A stretch of 64,000 nt of DNA from Grimontia hollisae CIP 101886 (GCF_000176515.1 NZ_ADAQ01000013.1:521361-585360), one strand, 5' to 3'. Positions 34,160 to 44,780 are shown, counted from the stretch's first letter. Notes: a model not told the origin generated them from the letters alone. A program made the numbers and translations.

Positions 34160-35590
34160 TCAGTTATTGCGGATCCATTCATCCATGTCTGATTTCAGGT
34201 TGTCAGACTTAGTACCAAAAATAGCCTGAACACCGCTACCAGCAACCACTACACCTGCCGCGCCCAGTTTCTTCAGTTTGTCCTGGTCAACTTTATCAAC
34301 GCTCGCTACCGATACGCGCAAACGGGTAATGCAAGCATCCAGACCGGTAATGTTGTCTTTACCACCAAATGCCATAACCAGCTCTTTCGCCATTTCAGAC
34401 TCACCACCCGCAGCGGCTGCATTCTTATCTTCATCTTCACGACCTGGCGTTTTCAGATCCAGCTTAACGATAGCAATGCGGAACACGACATAGTAGAACA
34501 CGGCATAGCCCAGACCCAGCAGCGGGAACAGCCACAGTTTCTGAGAGTTTGCAGACAACACCAGGAAGTCAATCAAACCGTGGGAGAACGATGTACCGTG
34601 AACCATACCCAACATATTTGTCAGCACATAAGCCGTACCTGCCAACACCGCGTGAATAGCATACAGCACAGGCGCAACAAACATGAATGCGAACTCGATA
34701 GGTTCAGTAATACCCGTCAGGAATGAGGTCAATGCTGCTGAAACCATGATACCGCCAACTTTCGCGCGGTTTTCTGGCTTTGCAGTGTGCCACATAGCAA
34801 TGGCTGCAGCTGGCAGACCAAACATCTTGAACATGAAACCACCCGCCAACTGGCCAAAGCCATTACCTGCTGCACGGGAGATAGCATCCGCCTCGAGATA
34901 GCAAGTCAGAACACCGGTACGCGCTTCACCTGCCGCATTCACACACGAGCCTGCTTCAAAGAAGAAAGGGACGTTCCAGACGTGGTGCAGACCAAATGGG
35001 ATAAGTGAACGCTCAACGATACCGTAAATACCGAAAGCCATAACAGGGTTTTGGTTCGCTGCCCAATGAGAAAACGAACCGATTGCAGCACCAACCGGTG
35101 GCCAAATAACAGAGAGTGCCAGACCCAGACCAATAGCACAGAAACCTGTCATGATAGGTACAAAGCGTTTACCCGCAAAAAAGCCCAGGTAATCTGGCAA
35201 CTGGATGCGGAAGAAACGGTTGAATGCCCAAGCAGCCGCACCACCAACCAGAATACCACCTAATACGCCAGTATCGATTTTATCTACACCCAACACCTGT
35301 GCCATGACACCCAACGTCGCTGACATGATGCCATAACCAACAATTGCAGCAAGACCTGCTACGCCATCATTATTCGTAAAACCCAATGCAACACCGACGG
35401 CAAACAGCAAAGGCATTTGGCCAAATACAGAACCACCGGCACTTTCCATGATCCCAGATACAATACTTGGCAACCAACTAAAGTCTGCGGCACCAACGCC
35501 CAGTAAAATACCTGCTACCGGCAGAACCGATACAGGGAGCATAAGCGCCTTACCGACTTTCTGCAGGCTAGCAAACAGGTTTTTAAACAT
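34160..35590 (-). CDS. ptsG: Glucose-specific PTS transporter, EIICB
   Basis: A 476-residue inner-membrane sugar transporter and phosphotransferase. Residues 1-380 are the IIC channel ([43 protein letters not shown]), and the C-terminal IIB domain has the phosphorylated Cys420 in LDACITRLR, one residue from the E. coli position. Phosphate is passed from EIIA(Glc). The RBS AGGAG is well placed. In E. coli and V. cholerae this gene is next to tatD; here a TRAP/GMC/IclR block lies between. Confidence 0.97.
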   Translation of the reverse strand: MFKNLFASLQKVGKALMLPVSVLPVAGILLGVGAADFSWLPSIVSGIMESAGGSVFGQMPLLFAVGVALGFTNNDGVAGLAAIVGYGIMSATLGVMAQVLGVDKIDTGVLGGILVGGAAAWAFNRFFRIQLPDYLGFFAGKRFVPIMTGFCAIGLGLALSVIWPPVGAAIGSFSHWAANQNPVMAFGIYGIVERSLIPFGLHHVWNVPFFFEAGSCVNAAGEARTGVLTCYLEADAISRAAGNGFGQLAGGFMFKMFGLPAAAIAMWHTAKPENRAKVGGIMVSAALTSFLTGITEPIEFAFMFVAPVLYAIHAVLAGTAYVLTNMLGMVHGTSFSHGLIDFLVLSANSQKLWLFPLLGLGYAVFYYVVFRIAIVKLDLKTPGREDEDKNAAAAGGESEMAKELVMAFGGKDNITGLDACITRLRVSVASVDKVDQDKLKKLGAAGVVVAGSGVQAIFGTKSDNLKSDMDEWIRNN

Positions 35591-36107
35591 AATGCTTCAC
35601 TCCTGATTTGAATGTGAGCTGTACATCGACTCCAGAAAATGACTAAGCCTTGACAACCCGTTATCTTTGTTAATTGCAGATAATAGTAAGGCTGCCGAAA
35701 CATTGACTCTAGGTAACGCCTTGTCATCGTCTAAAAAGTAAATATAGATCACATATTTGAAGCCATTTATAGCAGTTTTAATACTCGGTAATTCATTGTT
35801 TTTAAAACAAAAAATTGAAAATAAAGAGAAGTGGTATATTTTTTGCGCTGTTCTCTAATAACTTCACACAAGGTTATTTCGTGTAACAAAATTACAATTT
35901 ATGCGATGCGGACAGTTACATTAAAAATCATCATTTTCCCCTCAAAATTACATTCGATTTATTTAACACAACCCCTCAGCTCCAAGGCTGCAAACCAAAA
36001 TGTAATTTATTGAAAAATAATGTTTTTATCAAAAAACACTGAAGTAAACCTCTGCGTAATCTGAGGCCTGTAGCCTGGGCCGGACAATCGTTAATAACAG
36101 AGTTACA
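35591..36107. promoter_or_regulatory. Control region upstream of ptsG
   Basis: About 520 AT-rich bases without a convincing gene between ptsG and the TRAP operon. The minus strand at 35738-35753 has a CRP-like half site (TGTGATCTATATTTAC, one good half). I could not identify Mlc operators or an SgrS-like sRNA with confidence. Confidence 0.35.
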
Positions 36108-37397
36108 TCATCCTGCACCGGTAAACTGCAAGAGATAAGTCGATAATGGGGGGTAAAACGCGATAATGACCCAAGCGACACTCAAGGCAAACAGGTATGG
36201 CAAAACAAAACGAACAATCGTGAAATAGGGTATACCGGTAATGCCGCTCGCCACGTAAAGGTTCAGGCCGTATGGGGGCGTGATAAAGCCAATGGCATCC
36301 CCGACCAGAAAAATAACGGCAAAATGAATCGGATCAACACCGACACTGTACGCAATGGGGGCAAGGATCGGAGCAAGAATGATGGTGTTTGGCAAGCTTT
36401 CCAATACCGTACCTGCCGCCAAAACAAGTAGCATACACGCCACAAGCACAAGGGTCGAATCGCCAATCGCCGACATCCATCCCCGCACGACATCTCCCGC
36501 ACCCAGAAGGGACAACAACTGCTGCATGACAACTGACACGGCAATGAGTGGCGCCAGCATTCCTGTTATTTGTCCTGACCTCAGCAAGATTGTTGGCAAA
36601 GCTCGGATTTGTATTTGACGTGTGACAAATACGCCAGCAATCAGGCAAAACCCAACAGTTACGCCCGCAGCTTCTGTGGGCGAGAATGCGCCGGAATAAA
36701 TACCATAGATCACAATACCAATCGCAATCAGGCCAAGGTAGGCCTTCAAGCCAGTCTTCAGTATACGCACAGGCTCAAATGCAATGATATTCCCCCACTT
36801 TTTTTTCTTACAGACTAAATAGCATGCCAGTTGCATTGCGATAACCATCAACATTCCCGGCAGCATCCCACCAATAAATAGATCGCTGATAGAAAGGTCG
36901 AGCAAAAAGCCGTACACAATGAAGATAATGCTGGGGGGAATAATGATGCCTACTGTGCCACCGGCTGCTGCCGTTGCTGCGGCGAAACGCTCATCATAAT
37001 TGTTCTTTGACATTTCTGGTTGCATGATCGACCCAATGGTTGCCGTTGTTCCTGCATTGGAACCAGAGATCGCGGCAAACATCCCGCAGGCACCAATGGT
37101 TGCCATGCCAAGGCCACCTCTCACCCACCCTAATATGGAATAGGCAAAGTCAGACATCCGTTTAGCAATACCGGCGGCATTAATCAGGTCTCCTGTCATA
37201 ATAAATAACGGCAACGCCAAGAGGCCAAAGAAGTTCAGTCCTTCAAACAAGGTTACGCCGATATTGGCAAGCGTGAAATCTACAACGAGGCTACAGCCAA
37301 CAATCCAAAAACCGATCACTAAAAAAATGGGAACACCAATCACAAACAACAGGGTGACACCCGCAGATATCAGCGCAATCCATGTGCCGTCTTCCAT
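36108..37397 (-). CDS. TRAP transporter large permease, DctM type
   Basis: A protein of about 429 residues with twelve hydrophobic segments, the large membrane subunit of a tripartite ATP-independent transporter that uses the sodium gradient. Family features include LFIMTGDLINAAGIAKRM, GGTVGIIIPPSIIFIVYG and GFITPPYGLNLYVASGI. The ATG at 37397 is chosen because GGAGG lies four bases upstream; the open frame extends beyond and overlaps dctQ. It is the last gene of the dctP-dctQ-dctM operon. Confidence 0.93.
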   Translation of the reverse strand: MEDGTWIALISAGVTLLFVIGVPIFLVIGFWIVGCSLVVDFTLANIGVTLFEGLNFFGLLALPLFIMTGDLINAAGIAKRMSDFAYSILGWVRGGLGMATIGACGMFAAISGSNAGTTATIGSIMQPEMSKNNYDERFAAATAAAGGTVGIIIPPSIIFIVYGFLLDLSISDLFIGGMLPGMLMVIAMQLACYLVCKKKKWGNIIAFEPVRILKTGLKAYLGLIAIGIVIYGIYSGAFSPTEAAGVTVGFCLIAGVFVTRQIQIRALPTILLRSGQITGMLAPLIAVSVVMQQLLSLLGAGDVVRGWMSAIGDSTLVLVACMLLVLAAGTVLESLPNTIILAPILAPIAYSVGVDPIHFAVIFLVGDAIGFITPPYGLNLYVASGITGIPYFTIVRFVLPYLFALSVAWVIIAFYPPLSTYLLQFTGAG

Positions 37398-37411
37398 AAC
37401 GCCTCCTACTC

Positions 37412-37939
37412 CTAATCCACCAAGGATGCCTGAAGCACAAAAGGCTCTCTGCGCTTGAACGTTTGAATATCTTTTGCCAGATTTTGAATAACCCGGATCA
37501 CTATCAATCCCCATGCGAGAGGGGTCGCCAAATAGAACCACCACTCCATCACGTCATCTGTCCCCCCCACGATCGCGAAATTGTCGTAGGCGATCCAAAC
37601 CTGGTTCGTGGCATGGAAAATCACAATTCCTGCAAACACAATCCAAAGAACGGCATCGAGGATCAAACAAAGAAACTGGAGTCGGTAAGACAGCCGCGCG
37701 CGTATCTCTGTTAACGCCAGATGGGTGCGTTTTTTAATATTGTAAGAAGCGCCAAACCAAGTCACCCATAGAAAAAGCAGCACCGGAATTGTCGTGCTCC
37801 AGGCAACCTGTTCGTTGAACAGGAACCTTCTGACAACTTCAACAAAAATAATCCCGGCCATCGTTGAATAGGTGATCAGGATGATAACCTTTTCCGTGTT
37901 TTCATCTAACCATTGCATTAACGCATAAAGCAGTCTCAT
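37412..37939 (-). CDS. TRAP transporter small permease, DctQ type
   Basis: A 175-residue protein with four membrane segments, the small subunit partner of the DctM permease. The segment EVVRRFLFNEQVAWSTTIPVLLFLWVTWFGASYNIKKRTHL is characteristic of the family. The ATG at 37939 has GAGGTGGA just upstream and the frame before it is unsupported. It lies 14 bases before dctM and about 100 after dctP. Confidence 0.93.
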   Translation of the reverse strand: MRLLYALMQWLDENTEKVIILITYSTMAGIIFVEVVRRFLFNEQVAWSTTIPVLLFLWVTWFGASYNIKKRTHLALTEIRARLSYRLQFLCLILDAVLWIVFAGIVIFHATNQVWIAYDNFAIVGGTDDVMEWWFYLATPLAWGLIVIRVIQNLAKDIQTFKRREPFVLQASLVD

Positions 37940-38040
37940 ATCCACCTCGGCAAGCAAACAGCAAATTAACGCAGGGATTATCTATCGCTTGACGTGCAGT
38001 CTTTTCGCGTCAGTCATCGGTAAAACCTGCGCCATCATTT

Positions 38041-39267
38041 CTAGCCCAGCCACCAACGTTGTGGTGGTACATTGACCGCAGAGGTGTCCCGAGGAATTTC
38101 CCGGGCGATATCATAGATTGCTTGGTACGTATCATGGCCACCCGACCATTTATTCAGCCGGTCTCTCCATTGCTCCCAAGGCTTGGGATTAAATTCTGGT
38201 GAGCACATCTCTTCTGCTTTTCTGAGCTCTGCATCAGAAAGCGTTGCTACACGGGTATTATTTTCCGCAAAAATCGTGCCGGGTTTAGGCGGGTTTGTTG
38301 CGCCAACAATATCGGTGAGTGCAGCCTCGTTCATACCCTGTGTAAAAATTTGCGCGACGTATGCTGACTCCATCACATCATCTTGTAAATCAGAGCCCAG
38401 CTTATCGAACACAGGCAGACTCATCGCGGTATGCTCAGTACCACAAAAGAATTTAAGGTCGACACATTGTGACACGACTGGCGCCATCCCGGCGTAAGCC
38501 ACTGCCCCCATCCAGGTTTCTGCACCATCAATAAGCCCTTGTTTCAAACCATCCAAGGTCTCCTCCCAGGCAATGGGAACAGGGTTAAGGTTCATGAGTT
38601 GCATGGCTATACGCCCAAGCTGGGTGCCGGTCACCCGGTTTTTGGTACCGGCAAGCTGTTCTACTGAGGTCACCAGAGGTTTGTCCTGCCACTTTAAGCC
38701 AAGTTGAATGCCGCGAAGTTCGCAGTGGGTAAAAAGAAATTGCAGTTTATGACGCTTCCTCAGAGGTTCCCTGAACAAGGCTTCACTCTTAGGACTGTAG
38801 AAAAAGTGATACTGGGATGCGCGCGACGGGAACATATACGCATAATCAAGCACATTAAGATAAGGTGCTCCCCCCGCAGAGTTTTGGGTTGAGGCAGAAT
38901 AAATATCAACAATGCCCTGCTGAGTTTTTTTCACGCAATTTGTCTGACCACATATCTGGTTGCTGCCAATGAACTCGACACGAATCGCCCCGTTTGTGCG
39001 CTGTTCTAAATCCCTGGCGAAAAAAAGCTGGCCCGATTTCTGGATGTCGAGATTTTTCTCATTAAATCCTGATGCACCAAATTTGAGCTGAAACTTCGGC
39101 GGTGCTGAATATCTGTCTTTCTGCGTATTCTCCGCCGCCCTTGCTAAAGACGAAAGGGTCGCACCCGCGCCCAACGTCCCGGCCGCTATCAATGTTGATG
39201 TCATCCCAAAATGGGCAGAAACCTTCATAAAATCCCGGCGTGTTATCGTCTCCCGATGTTTTTTCAT
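38041..39267 (-). CDS. TRAP transporter substrate-binding protein, DctP type, Tat signal
   Basis: A 408-residue periplasmic binding protein. A twin-arginine signal TRRDFMK (9-15) is followed by a hydrophobic stretch and a likely cut after Ala44 (ARA before AENT), so the protein is exported folded. The mature part has the DctP pattern FFARDLEQRTNGAIRVEFIGSNQICG and the long family tail. Ligands of relatives are C4-dicarboxylates, sugar acids and small alcohols; the substrate here is not known. The downstream GMC oxidoreductase hints at an alcohol or hydroxy-acid. Confidence 0.9.
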   Translation of the reverse strand: MKKHRETITRRDFMKVSAHFGMTSTLIAAGTLGAGATLSSLARAAENTQKDRYSAPPKFQLKFGASGFNEKNLDIQKSGQLFFARDLEQRTNGAIRVEFIGSNQICGQTNCVKKTQQGIVDIYSASTQNSAGGAPYLNVLDYAYMFPSRASQYHFFYSPKSEALFREPLRKRHKLQFLFTHCELRGIQLGLKWQDKPLVTSVEQLAGTKNRVTGTQLGRIAMQLMNLNPVPIAWEETLDGLKQGLIDGAETWMGAVAYAGMAPVVSQCVDLKFFCGTEHTAMSLPVFDKLGSDLQDDVMESAYVAQIFTQGMNEAALTDIVGATNPPKPGTIFAENNTRVATLSDAELRKAEEMCSPEFNPKPWEQWRDRLNKWSGGHDTYQAIYDIAREIPRDTSAVNVPPQRWWLG

Positions 39268-39625
39268 GCTTGCACTCCTTTGTATTGGCTGTCGCTCAAA
39301 CTTTTACGCTGGCATGTCAAATGTCACGCTTCCAGATGAGGCCCCTTTCTTATGAGCAATGCGTCCTACGACTCCAGCACCTTAACGCACATTTGTTGAA
39401 TTCGAGATCGCTTCAAACAAGCTCAACAACACACTCAGATGTTAATAAATGGTTACTTTTTAACCTCGAACACTTCATTAATGGCATAGAAAAAATAAAA
39501 TTCAAGCCTTGACTAAAAAAATCGAGATAACTAGTCTCATATTTTAATGTTTGAGAATTGCAAGGGTCGCACCGGATCCGTATTGATTTCACGACATTCG
39601 CTAACCGACAAGGAGAGTAAGTTAG
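39268..39625. promoter_or_regulatory. Divergent promoter of TRAP operon and GMC gene
   Basis: A 358-base gap without a gene between divergent starts. A possible sigma-70 -35 TTGACT (39509-39514) is followed by an inverted repeat GAGA-N7-TCTC at 39524-39538, which could be the operator of the IclR regulator nearby. The -10 is weak, so this is a suggestion. Confidence 0.3.
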
Positions 39626-41254
39626 ATGGGCGTATCTTCAAATCGCTATGACTTTATTGTCGTGGGAGCAGGCTCTGCAGGTTGTGTTCTTGCCAACAGA
39701 CTGTCCAAAGACACGACCAATCGCGTGCTGTTGATTGAAGCAGGAAGAAAGGATAACAACCCTTGGTTGCATATTCCGGTCGGCTACTTCAAGACAATGC
39801 ACAATCCTAAAACTGACTGGTGTTATGTCACCCAGCCGGATCCTGGCATTAACTTCCGCCAGCTCCAATGGCCAAGGGGCAAAGTACTTGGTGGTTCAAG
39901 CGCACTGAATGGGCTGCTGTATGTGAGAGGTCAGGCAGAAGATTATGATCGTTGGGAGACGCTGGGAAACCACGGTTGGTCATACAAAGACGTGTTGCCT
40001 TATTTCAAAAAATCCGAGGATCAGGAACGCGGTGCAAACGACTACCATGGTGTCCATGGCTTGCAAAAGGTCAGCGACTTGCGCTTGCGGCGACCGATTG
40101 CAGACCACTTTATCAAAGCGGCGGTGAATCTGGGGATCCCTTACAACCCAGACTGCAATGGGAAACACCAAGAAGGTGTTGGCTATTTTCAGCAAACTGC
40201 TTACAAAGGATTTCGCTGCAGCACGGCAAAGTCCTTTCTGCGTCCGGCAAAGCACCGTCCCAACCTAGATATACTGACAGATAGCCATGTTATGAAAGTG
40301 CTTTTTGACAGTAAGGTTGCTGTTGGCGTCAAGGTTTACCAGAAAGGAGAAGCACGGGATATCTATGCATCAAAAGAAGTGATCCTTTCTTCCGGTGCGA
40401 TTGGCTCCCCCCAATTGTTACAACTCTCTGGTATCGGCCCCGCCACATTGCTCAATGAACTGGGTATCCCTGTCATACATGACTTACCGGGTGTTGGGGA
40501 AAATTTGCAGGATCACCTTCAGGTAAGGCTGGTGTTTAAAACCAGTGAGCGCACGTTAAATGATGAGCTTAACAGCCTGTTCAAGCGTGCGCTCGTTGGG
40601 CTGGAATATCTCTTTAAACGTACTGGGCCTTTGACACTGGCTGCAAGCCAAGTGGCAATTTTCACCACCTCCTCTCCCGGGCTCGAGCGTCCAGACATTC
40701 AGTTTCACATGCAACCACTGAGTGCAGATAAACCTGGGGATGGCGTTCACCCATTTTCTGCTTTCACGTCTTCCGTGTGCCAACTCCGCCCCTATAGCCG
40801 TGGCAGTATAAAAATCACCTCAAAGGATCCGTTCAAACACCCTGATATCCAGCCGTGCTACCTCTCGGATACCCGTGATCAAGAGGTCATCATCAACGCC
40901 ATTAAACTGGCAAGAAAGATTGCGCATACTTCCCCACTGTCTGAATATATATTGGACGAATATGTGCCAGGCACGAAATACCAGACAGATGAAGAACTCT
41001 TGATGGCGGCAAGGCAGTTCAGTCAAACCATTTACCATCCCACCAGCACCTGCAAGATGGGAACAGATAAGATGGCAGTCGTAAATCCCAGGTTACAAGT
41101 CTATGGTGTGGAACATTTACGTGTGGTGGACGCTTCTATCATGCCGGAAATCGCATCCGGTAATACCAACGCCCCAACAATAATGATCGCCGAAAAAGCA
41201 TCGGATATGATTTTAGAAGACCATAAAATGGTTACGCATGGGCTATCTACCTGA
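39626..41254 (+). CDS. GMC-family FAD-dependent oxidoreductase, choline-dehydrogenase-like
   Basis: A 542-residue flavoprotein that oxidises primary alcohols with FAD. Near the N-terminus is the Rossmann motif VVGAGSAGCVLANRLS, then PRGKVLGGSSALNGLLYVRG, and near the C-terminus STCKMGTDKMAVVNP with the His region YHP and the closing GNTNAPTIMIAEKASDMI. These are the marks of the GMC family. The substrate is unknown; the TRAP importer beside it suggests an imported alcohol is oxidised here. No aldehyde dehydrogenase is in the block, so the second step is elsewhere. Confidence 0.93.
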   Translation: MGVSSNRYDFIVVGAGSAGCVLANRLSKDTTNRVLLIEAGRKDNNPWLHIPVGYFKTMHNPKTDWCYVTQPDPGINFRQLQWPRGKVLGGSSALNGLLYVRGQAEDYDRWETLGNHGWSYKDVLPYFKKSEDQERGANDYHGVHGLQKVSDLRLRRPIADHFIKAAVNLGIPYNPDCNGKHQEGVGYFQQTAYKGFRCSTAKSFLRPAKHRPNLDILTDSHVMKVLFDSKVAVGVKVYQKGEARDIYASKEVILSSGAIGSPQLLQLSGIGPATLLNELGIPVIHDLPGVGENLQDHLQVRLVFKTSERTLNDELNSLFKRALVGLEYLFKRTGPLTLAASQVAIFTTSSPGLERPDIQFHMQPLSADKPGDGVHPFSAFTSSVCQLRPYSRGSIKITSKDPFKHPDIQPCYLSDTRDQEVIINAIKLARKIAHTSPLSEYILDEYVPGTKYQTDEELLMAARQFSQTIYHPTSTCKMGTDKMAVVNPRLQVYGVEHLRVVDASIMPEIASGNTNAPTIMIAEKASDMILEDHKMVTHGLST

Positions 41255-41277
41255 GTCCATCACACCACATCTTGGCG

Positions 41278-41310
41278 TATACCCAAGCGATTTGAAGGTG
41301 CTTGGGTATA
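41278..41310. repeat. Palindromic element TATACCCAAGC, also a terminator for the GMC gene
   Basis: TATACCCAAGC and GCTTGGGTATA pair perfectly around an 11-base loop GATTTGAAGGT. It lies between the GMC and IclR genes and is convergent with both. A diverged copy is near 29992. Confidence 0.6.
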
Positions 41311-42090
41311 TCAGTTAGCGGTAACATCATCGGCGATGCCAAATTCTGCTAGAGCCAGTCGTTGGGCAGCCCGGCGCAAAAGTGGCAGGTATTGCCGGAG
41401 TTCTTCCAGTGACTTACGTGCTGAAGGTGCATGAACCGCGACCGTAAATGCGACACGGTTGTCGTTATCAATCACAGGAACGGCAATCGCAACCATATCA
41501 TCAAGAAACTCGCCGGTGTCTACGCCAACACCATCCTTGGCAATGTTTACCAAGTGTTTTTCAAGTTCATTGACATCGGTAATGGTTTGCGGGGTTTCTC
41601 GCGAAAGGGGTACGCTTTTCAACAGACGTTTACGCGTGGCAGGTTTCATGTCCGCAAGAAACAGCTTGCCCGATGCCGTGCAGTGTAATGGGTAGTGCTT
41701 GCCAACAGGTAAGTGAATGCGATAAGGCCAGTTTGTCTCAACCCGTTCAAGGTACAAGATCTCCGTGCCATCCAGGATGGTAATGTTGCACGTTTCACCT
41801 ATTTGATCAGACAGTTCTTTCAGAATAGAAAAGCGATGTACATTGATCGCTGAGTTTTTCAGGGTATCACGCGCAAGCGCCCGTAACCGGTTTCCGGCAG
41901 TAAACCGTTTTCCGTCTGGCTCTCTTTGAAGCAGCCCTTCCTCTTCCAGTTGCTGCGCAATTCGATGCACTGTCTGTTTCGGTAAGCCCAGTTCTTCAGC
42001 CAGATAAACGCTGGATAATGGCTTATCTGCTTTCACTATCTTTTCCAGGATAACAAAACCCCGGATAAGCGTTGACTGTGTTTCCTTCAT
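41311..42090 (-). CDS. IclR-family transcriptional regulator
   Basis: A 259-residue regulator. The N-terminal winged helix LSSVYLAEELGLPKQTVHRIAQQLEEEGLL is followed by an effector domain with GKHYPLHCTASGKLFLADM and DDMVAIAVPV, typical of IclR proteins that sense small carboxylates or sugars. It is convergent with the GMC gene and is the likely regulator of the TRAP-GMC block. Confidence 0.92.
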   Translation of the reverse strand: MKETQSTLIRGFVILEKIVKADKPLSSVYLAEELGLPKQTVHRIAQQLEEEGLLQREPDGKRFTAGNRLRALARDTLKNSAINVHRFSILKELSDQIGETCNITILDGTEILYLERVETNWPYRIHLPVGKHYPLHCTASGKLFLADMKPATRKRLLKSVPLSRETPQTITDVNELEKHLVNIAKDGVGVDTGEFLDDMVAIAVPVIDNDNRVAFTVAVHAPSARKSLEELRQYLPLLRRAAQRLALAEFGIADDVTAN

Positions 42091-42248
42091 TCTGACCTTC
42101 CAGGCTGAAATGTTGAGGTGAAATGAATGGGATGGGAGGCTAAGTTATCTTAATTTTATAAACCAATGAGAGCTGTTGCCAGTCAGCCTTGATTAATTGA
42201 GAGGTGAAGTCCCGAATTTTCACCATCCGGTCTTGACTGCCTCCCAAA

Positions 42249-42299
42249 TAAACCATGCTACTGTCAACCGCATGGTTGTTCGCAGTCGCATGGTTTATT
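42249..42299 (-). terminator. Hairpin downstream of tatD
   Basis: AAACCATGC pairs with GCATGGTTT across about 30 bases, and a third copy of GCATGGTT lies between them, so alternative stems can form. No strong T-run follows, so function is uncertain. Confidence 0.4.
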
Positions 42300-42312
42300 G
42301 CTAAGGGCAGCG

Positions 42313-43086
42313 TTAGGCGGCAAGTTTGAAGAGGCGGAAGAAGTTTTCAGTTGTCACTCTTGCCACTTCTTCATAGGAGACGCCTTTCAGCAAGCCTACA
42401 TATTCTGCCACTTCGCGGACGTACGCAGGCTGGTTTTCCTTGCCACGGTAAGGGACCGGCGCGAGGTATGGCGAGTCGGTTTCAACCAGCAGTTTCTCCA
42501 ATGGCAAGCGACGAACAACATCTTTCAGTTCAGACGCTTTGTTGAACGTGACAATGCCTGAGATAGAAATGTAAAAACCCAATTCAATTGCGGCTTCTGC
42601 CATTTCATAGCTTTCGGTGAAGCAGTGCAATACACCACCTACTTTCTGGGCGTTTTCTTCACGCAGGATTTGTAAGGTATCTTCGCGGGCCATGCGGGTA
42701 TGGATAATCAGGGGCTTATCCAGCTCAACGGCCAGACGGACATGCTGGCGGAATGCCTCTTTCTGCTTTTCAGCCAGTTCTGGCTGGTAGTGGTAGTCAA
42801 GCCCGGTTTCACCAATTGCCACCACACGCTCATCAGACGCTAAGGCTTTCAGGGTGTCGTAATCAAAGCCCTCTTCAATATCCAGTGGGTGGACACCGCA
42901 AGAGGCAAACACGTTATTAAACGGGCGAATCAACTCCATCATTTTCGGAAAGCTTTTGAGGGTCACACCGACAGACAACAGATAATCCACACCACGCTGT
43001 CTGGCATTTTCTATCACAGCGCCCACATCTGTGTGTAAATCTTTATAGTTCAGTTTGTCGAGGTGGCAATGCGAGTCGACTAGCAC
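42313..43086 (-). CDS. tatD: TatD-family metal-dependent DNase (YcfH type)
   Basis: A 257-residue TIM-barrel hydrolase with metal motifs SHCHLD at the start, GETGLDYHY, IIHTRMAREDT, LHCFTES and ETDSPYLAP. It matches the YcfH branch found between holB and ptsG in E. coli. I choose the GTG at 43086 because CGGAG lies seven bases upstream and the mature opening is VLVDSHCHLD; the longer frame has no ribosome site. It is the last gene of the run from fabF downward. Confidence 0.93.
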   Translation of the reverse strand: MLVDSHCHLDKLNYKDLHTDVGAVIENARQRGVDYLLSVGVTLKSFPKMMELIRPFNNVFASCGVHPLDIEEGFDYDTLKALASDERVVAIGETGLDYHYQPELAEKQKEAFRQHVRLAVELDKPLIIHTRMAREDTLQILREENAQKVGGVLHCFTESYEMAEAAIELGFYISISGIVTFNKASELKDVVRRLPLEKLLVETDSPYLAPVPYRGKENQPAYVREVAEYVGLLKGVSYEEVARVTTENFFRLFKLAA

Positions 43087-43186
43087 GTTTTTTCTCCGGT
43101 AGGTTGTTAACGAAAGCTGACGATTATACGCCATTTGAAGCGGGATAGTTCAATCTCCCACTTTCGAGGTTCAGCTCTTGTTTCTA

Positions 43187-44155
43187 TCAGGCTGTGATAA
43201 ATTCTGTCAGCCAACGACTGATGAGCAACTCGCTGTTCAAGCCTGTGTGTCTGGCAAGTTCTGCTTTCATGCGGTTCAGCCCCATCAACTGGGCCATCAC
43301 TTGGGAGTGCGGCAGTGAGGAAGCCAGGGTCTGGAGTGTTTTCATTTCATCGCAGTGAACAATTGCTTCATCTGAACCTTGCTGGATTTTCACCACATCA
43401 AGCAGCAGGAAGCTCAACCACTGCAACCCCTCCTGCTGGGCTTTGACCACCTGTTCAGTCACAGTGAACAAGCCTTGTTTTTGGATGACAAAGCTGGCAA
43501 ACCCATCCACCACCGCTTTATGTCTGGCCACACTGCCGTTTTCAACAAACGCCTTTGCAGCAAGCGGCGCACCACGGTTAATACGAAGGACCTGCAAAGG
43601 TACAGATTCAAACAGTTCGCCTTCCACCCAGCGTTTTACGACAGACTCTTCCGGCAGTTTCGGTTTCCACTTGTTACAGCGGCTGACTACTGTTGGCAAC
43701 ATGGTGTCCATTGACTGTGACAGCAAGATAAAATGGCAATGGGAAGGCGGTTCTTCCAACGTTTTCAGCAGCGCATTGGCCGCCGCTTCACCCATGCGGT
43801 CAGCATTCTGGATCAGGATGACACGCTGCCCCCCTAACTGTGAGGTTTCCCATGCGTACTGGTTACCGGCGCGAATCGCATCAACCCCCAGCTGTTTACC
43901 CTCAGCCTCAGGTTTCAGCCAGTGGAAGTCCGGATGGGTGTCTGCATCAAACAGCTGACAGCTATGGCAGATGCCACAGGGTTCGGTCACCCCGTTTTTA
44001 CACAGAATGGTCTTCGCGAGCATAGCGGCAAGTTCAATCTTGCCACTGCCTGTAGGTGCACTCAGTAAAATGGCATGGTGGAGGCGATCCTGACCAAGCA
44101 GCTGCTGCCAGCTTTGCCAGATTTCCTGATGCCAGGGATAACGCTTAGCCTGCAT
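43187..44155 (-). CDS. holB: DNA polymerase III delta-prime subunit
   Basis: A 322-residue clamp-loader subunit. The Walker-like P-loop region reads [10 protein letters not shown], and a zinc-binding cluster has four Cys in [15 protein letters not shown], both typical of delta-prime. The C-terminal helical domain follows. It overlaps tmk by 11 bases and precedes tatD by 100, as in E. coli. Role: assembles with delta and DnaX to load the sliding clamp. Confidence 0.95.
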   Translation of the reverse strand: MQAKRYPWHQEIWQSWQQLLGQDRLHHAILLSAPTGSGKIELAAMLAKTILCKNGVTEPCGICHSCQLFDADTHPDFHWLKPEAEGKQLGVDAIRAGNQYAWETSQLGGQRVILIQNADRMGEAAANALLKTLEEPPSHCHFILLSQSMDTMLPTVVSRCNKWKPKLPEESVVKRWVEGELFESVPLQVLRINRGAPLAAKAFVENGSVARHKAVVDGFASFVIQKQGLFTVTEQVVKAQQEGLQWLSFLLLDVVKIQQGSDEAIVHCDEMKTLQTLASSLPHSQVMAQLMGLNRMKAELARHTGLNSELLISRWLTEFITA

Positions 44156-44780
44156 GGTTCAGCCAGTGCTCCAACGCCTTGCGAATGTCTGCCGAGACGT
44201 TTTCAATGGATTGAGAAGCATCGATGATCACAACGTTTTCATCTTCGTTTGCCAGTTCTAAATACCGTGCGCGGGTGCGGTGGAAAAAATCGAGCTCCAT
44301 CTGCTCAATACGATCCAACTCTCCACGGGCACGGGCGCGTTCAAGGCCAATCGCTGGATCCAAATCGAGATAGAGCGTGAAATCAGGACGGAAGTCGCCC
44401 AACACGGTATCACGCAGATTTTGCATCAATGCCTTATCAAATCCACGGCCACCGCCCTGATAAGCCTGTGAAGACATATCATGACGATCCCCCACGACGT
44501 AGGCCCCCTTCGCCAATGCAGGTTTGATCACATTATCCACCAACTGAATGCGCGCTGCATAAAGCAGCAATAGCTCTGCCATATCGGTCAGAGGTTCATC
44601 GGGGTGCCCTTCTTTTACCAGCGTACGCATTTGTTCTGCCAAAGGCGTTCCACCCGGTTCACGTGTGGTTTCAATGTGCGCAATACCCTGCGCTTTCAGA
44701 ATGTCAATCACATTGCGGATTGCGGTGGTTTTACCCGCGCCTTCCAGACCTTCTACAACGATAAATTTTCCGTTTTTCAT
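44145..44780 (-). CDS. tmk: Thymidylate kinase
   Basis: A 211-residue cytosolic enzyme that phosphorylates dTMP to dTDP with ATP. The P-loop [10 protein letters not shown], the Arg of TTREPGGTP that contacts the phosphate, and [20 protein letters not shown] follow the family. It overlaps holB and mltG, indicating tight translational coupling within the operon. Confidence 0.96.
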   Translation of the reverse strand: MKNGKFIVVEGLEGAGKTTAIRNVIDILKAQGIAHIETTREPGGTPLAEQMRTLVKEGHPDEPLTDMAELLLLYAARIQLVDNVIKPALAKGAYVVGDRHDMSSQAYQGGGRGFDKALMQNLRDTVLGDFRPDFTLYLDLDPAIGLERARARGELDRIEQMELDFFHRTRARYLELANEDENVVIIDASQSIENVSADIRKALEHWLNHAG

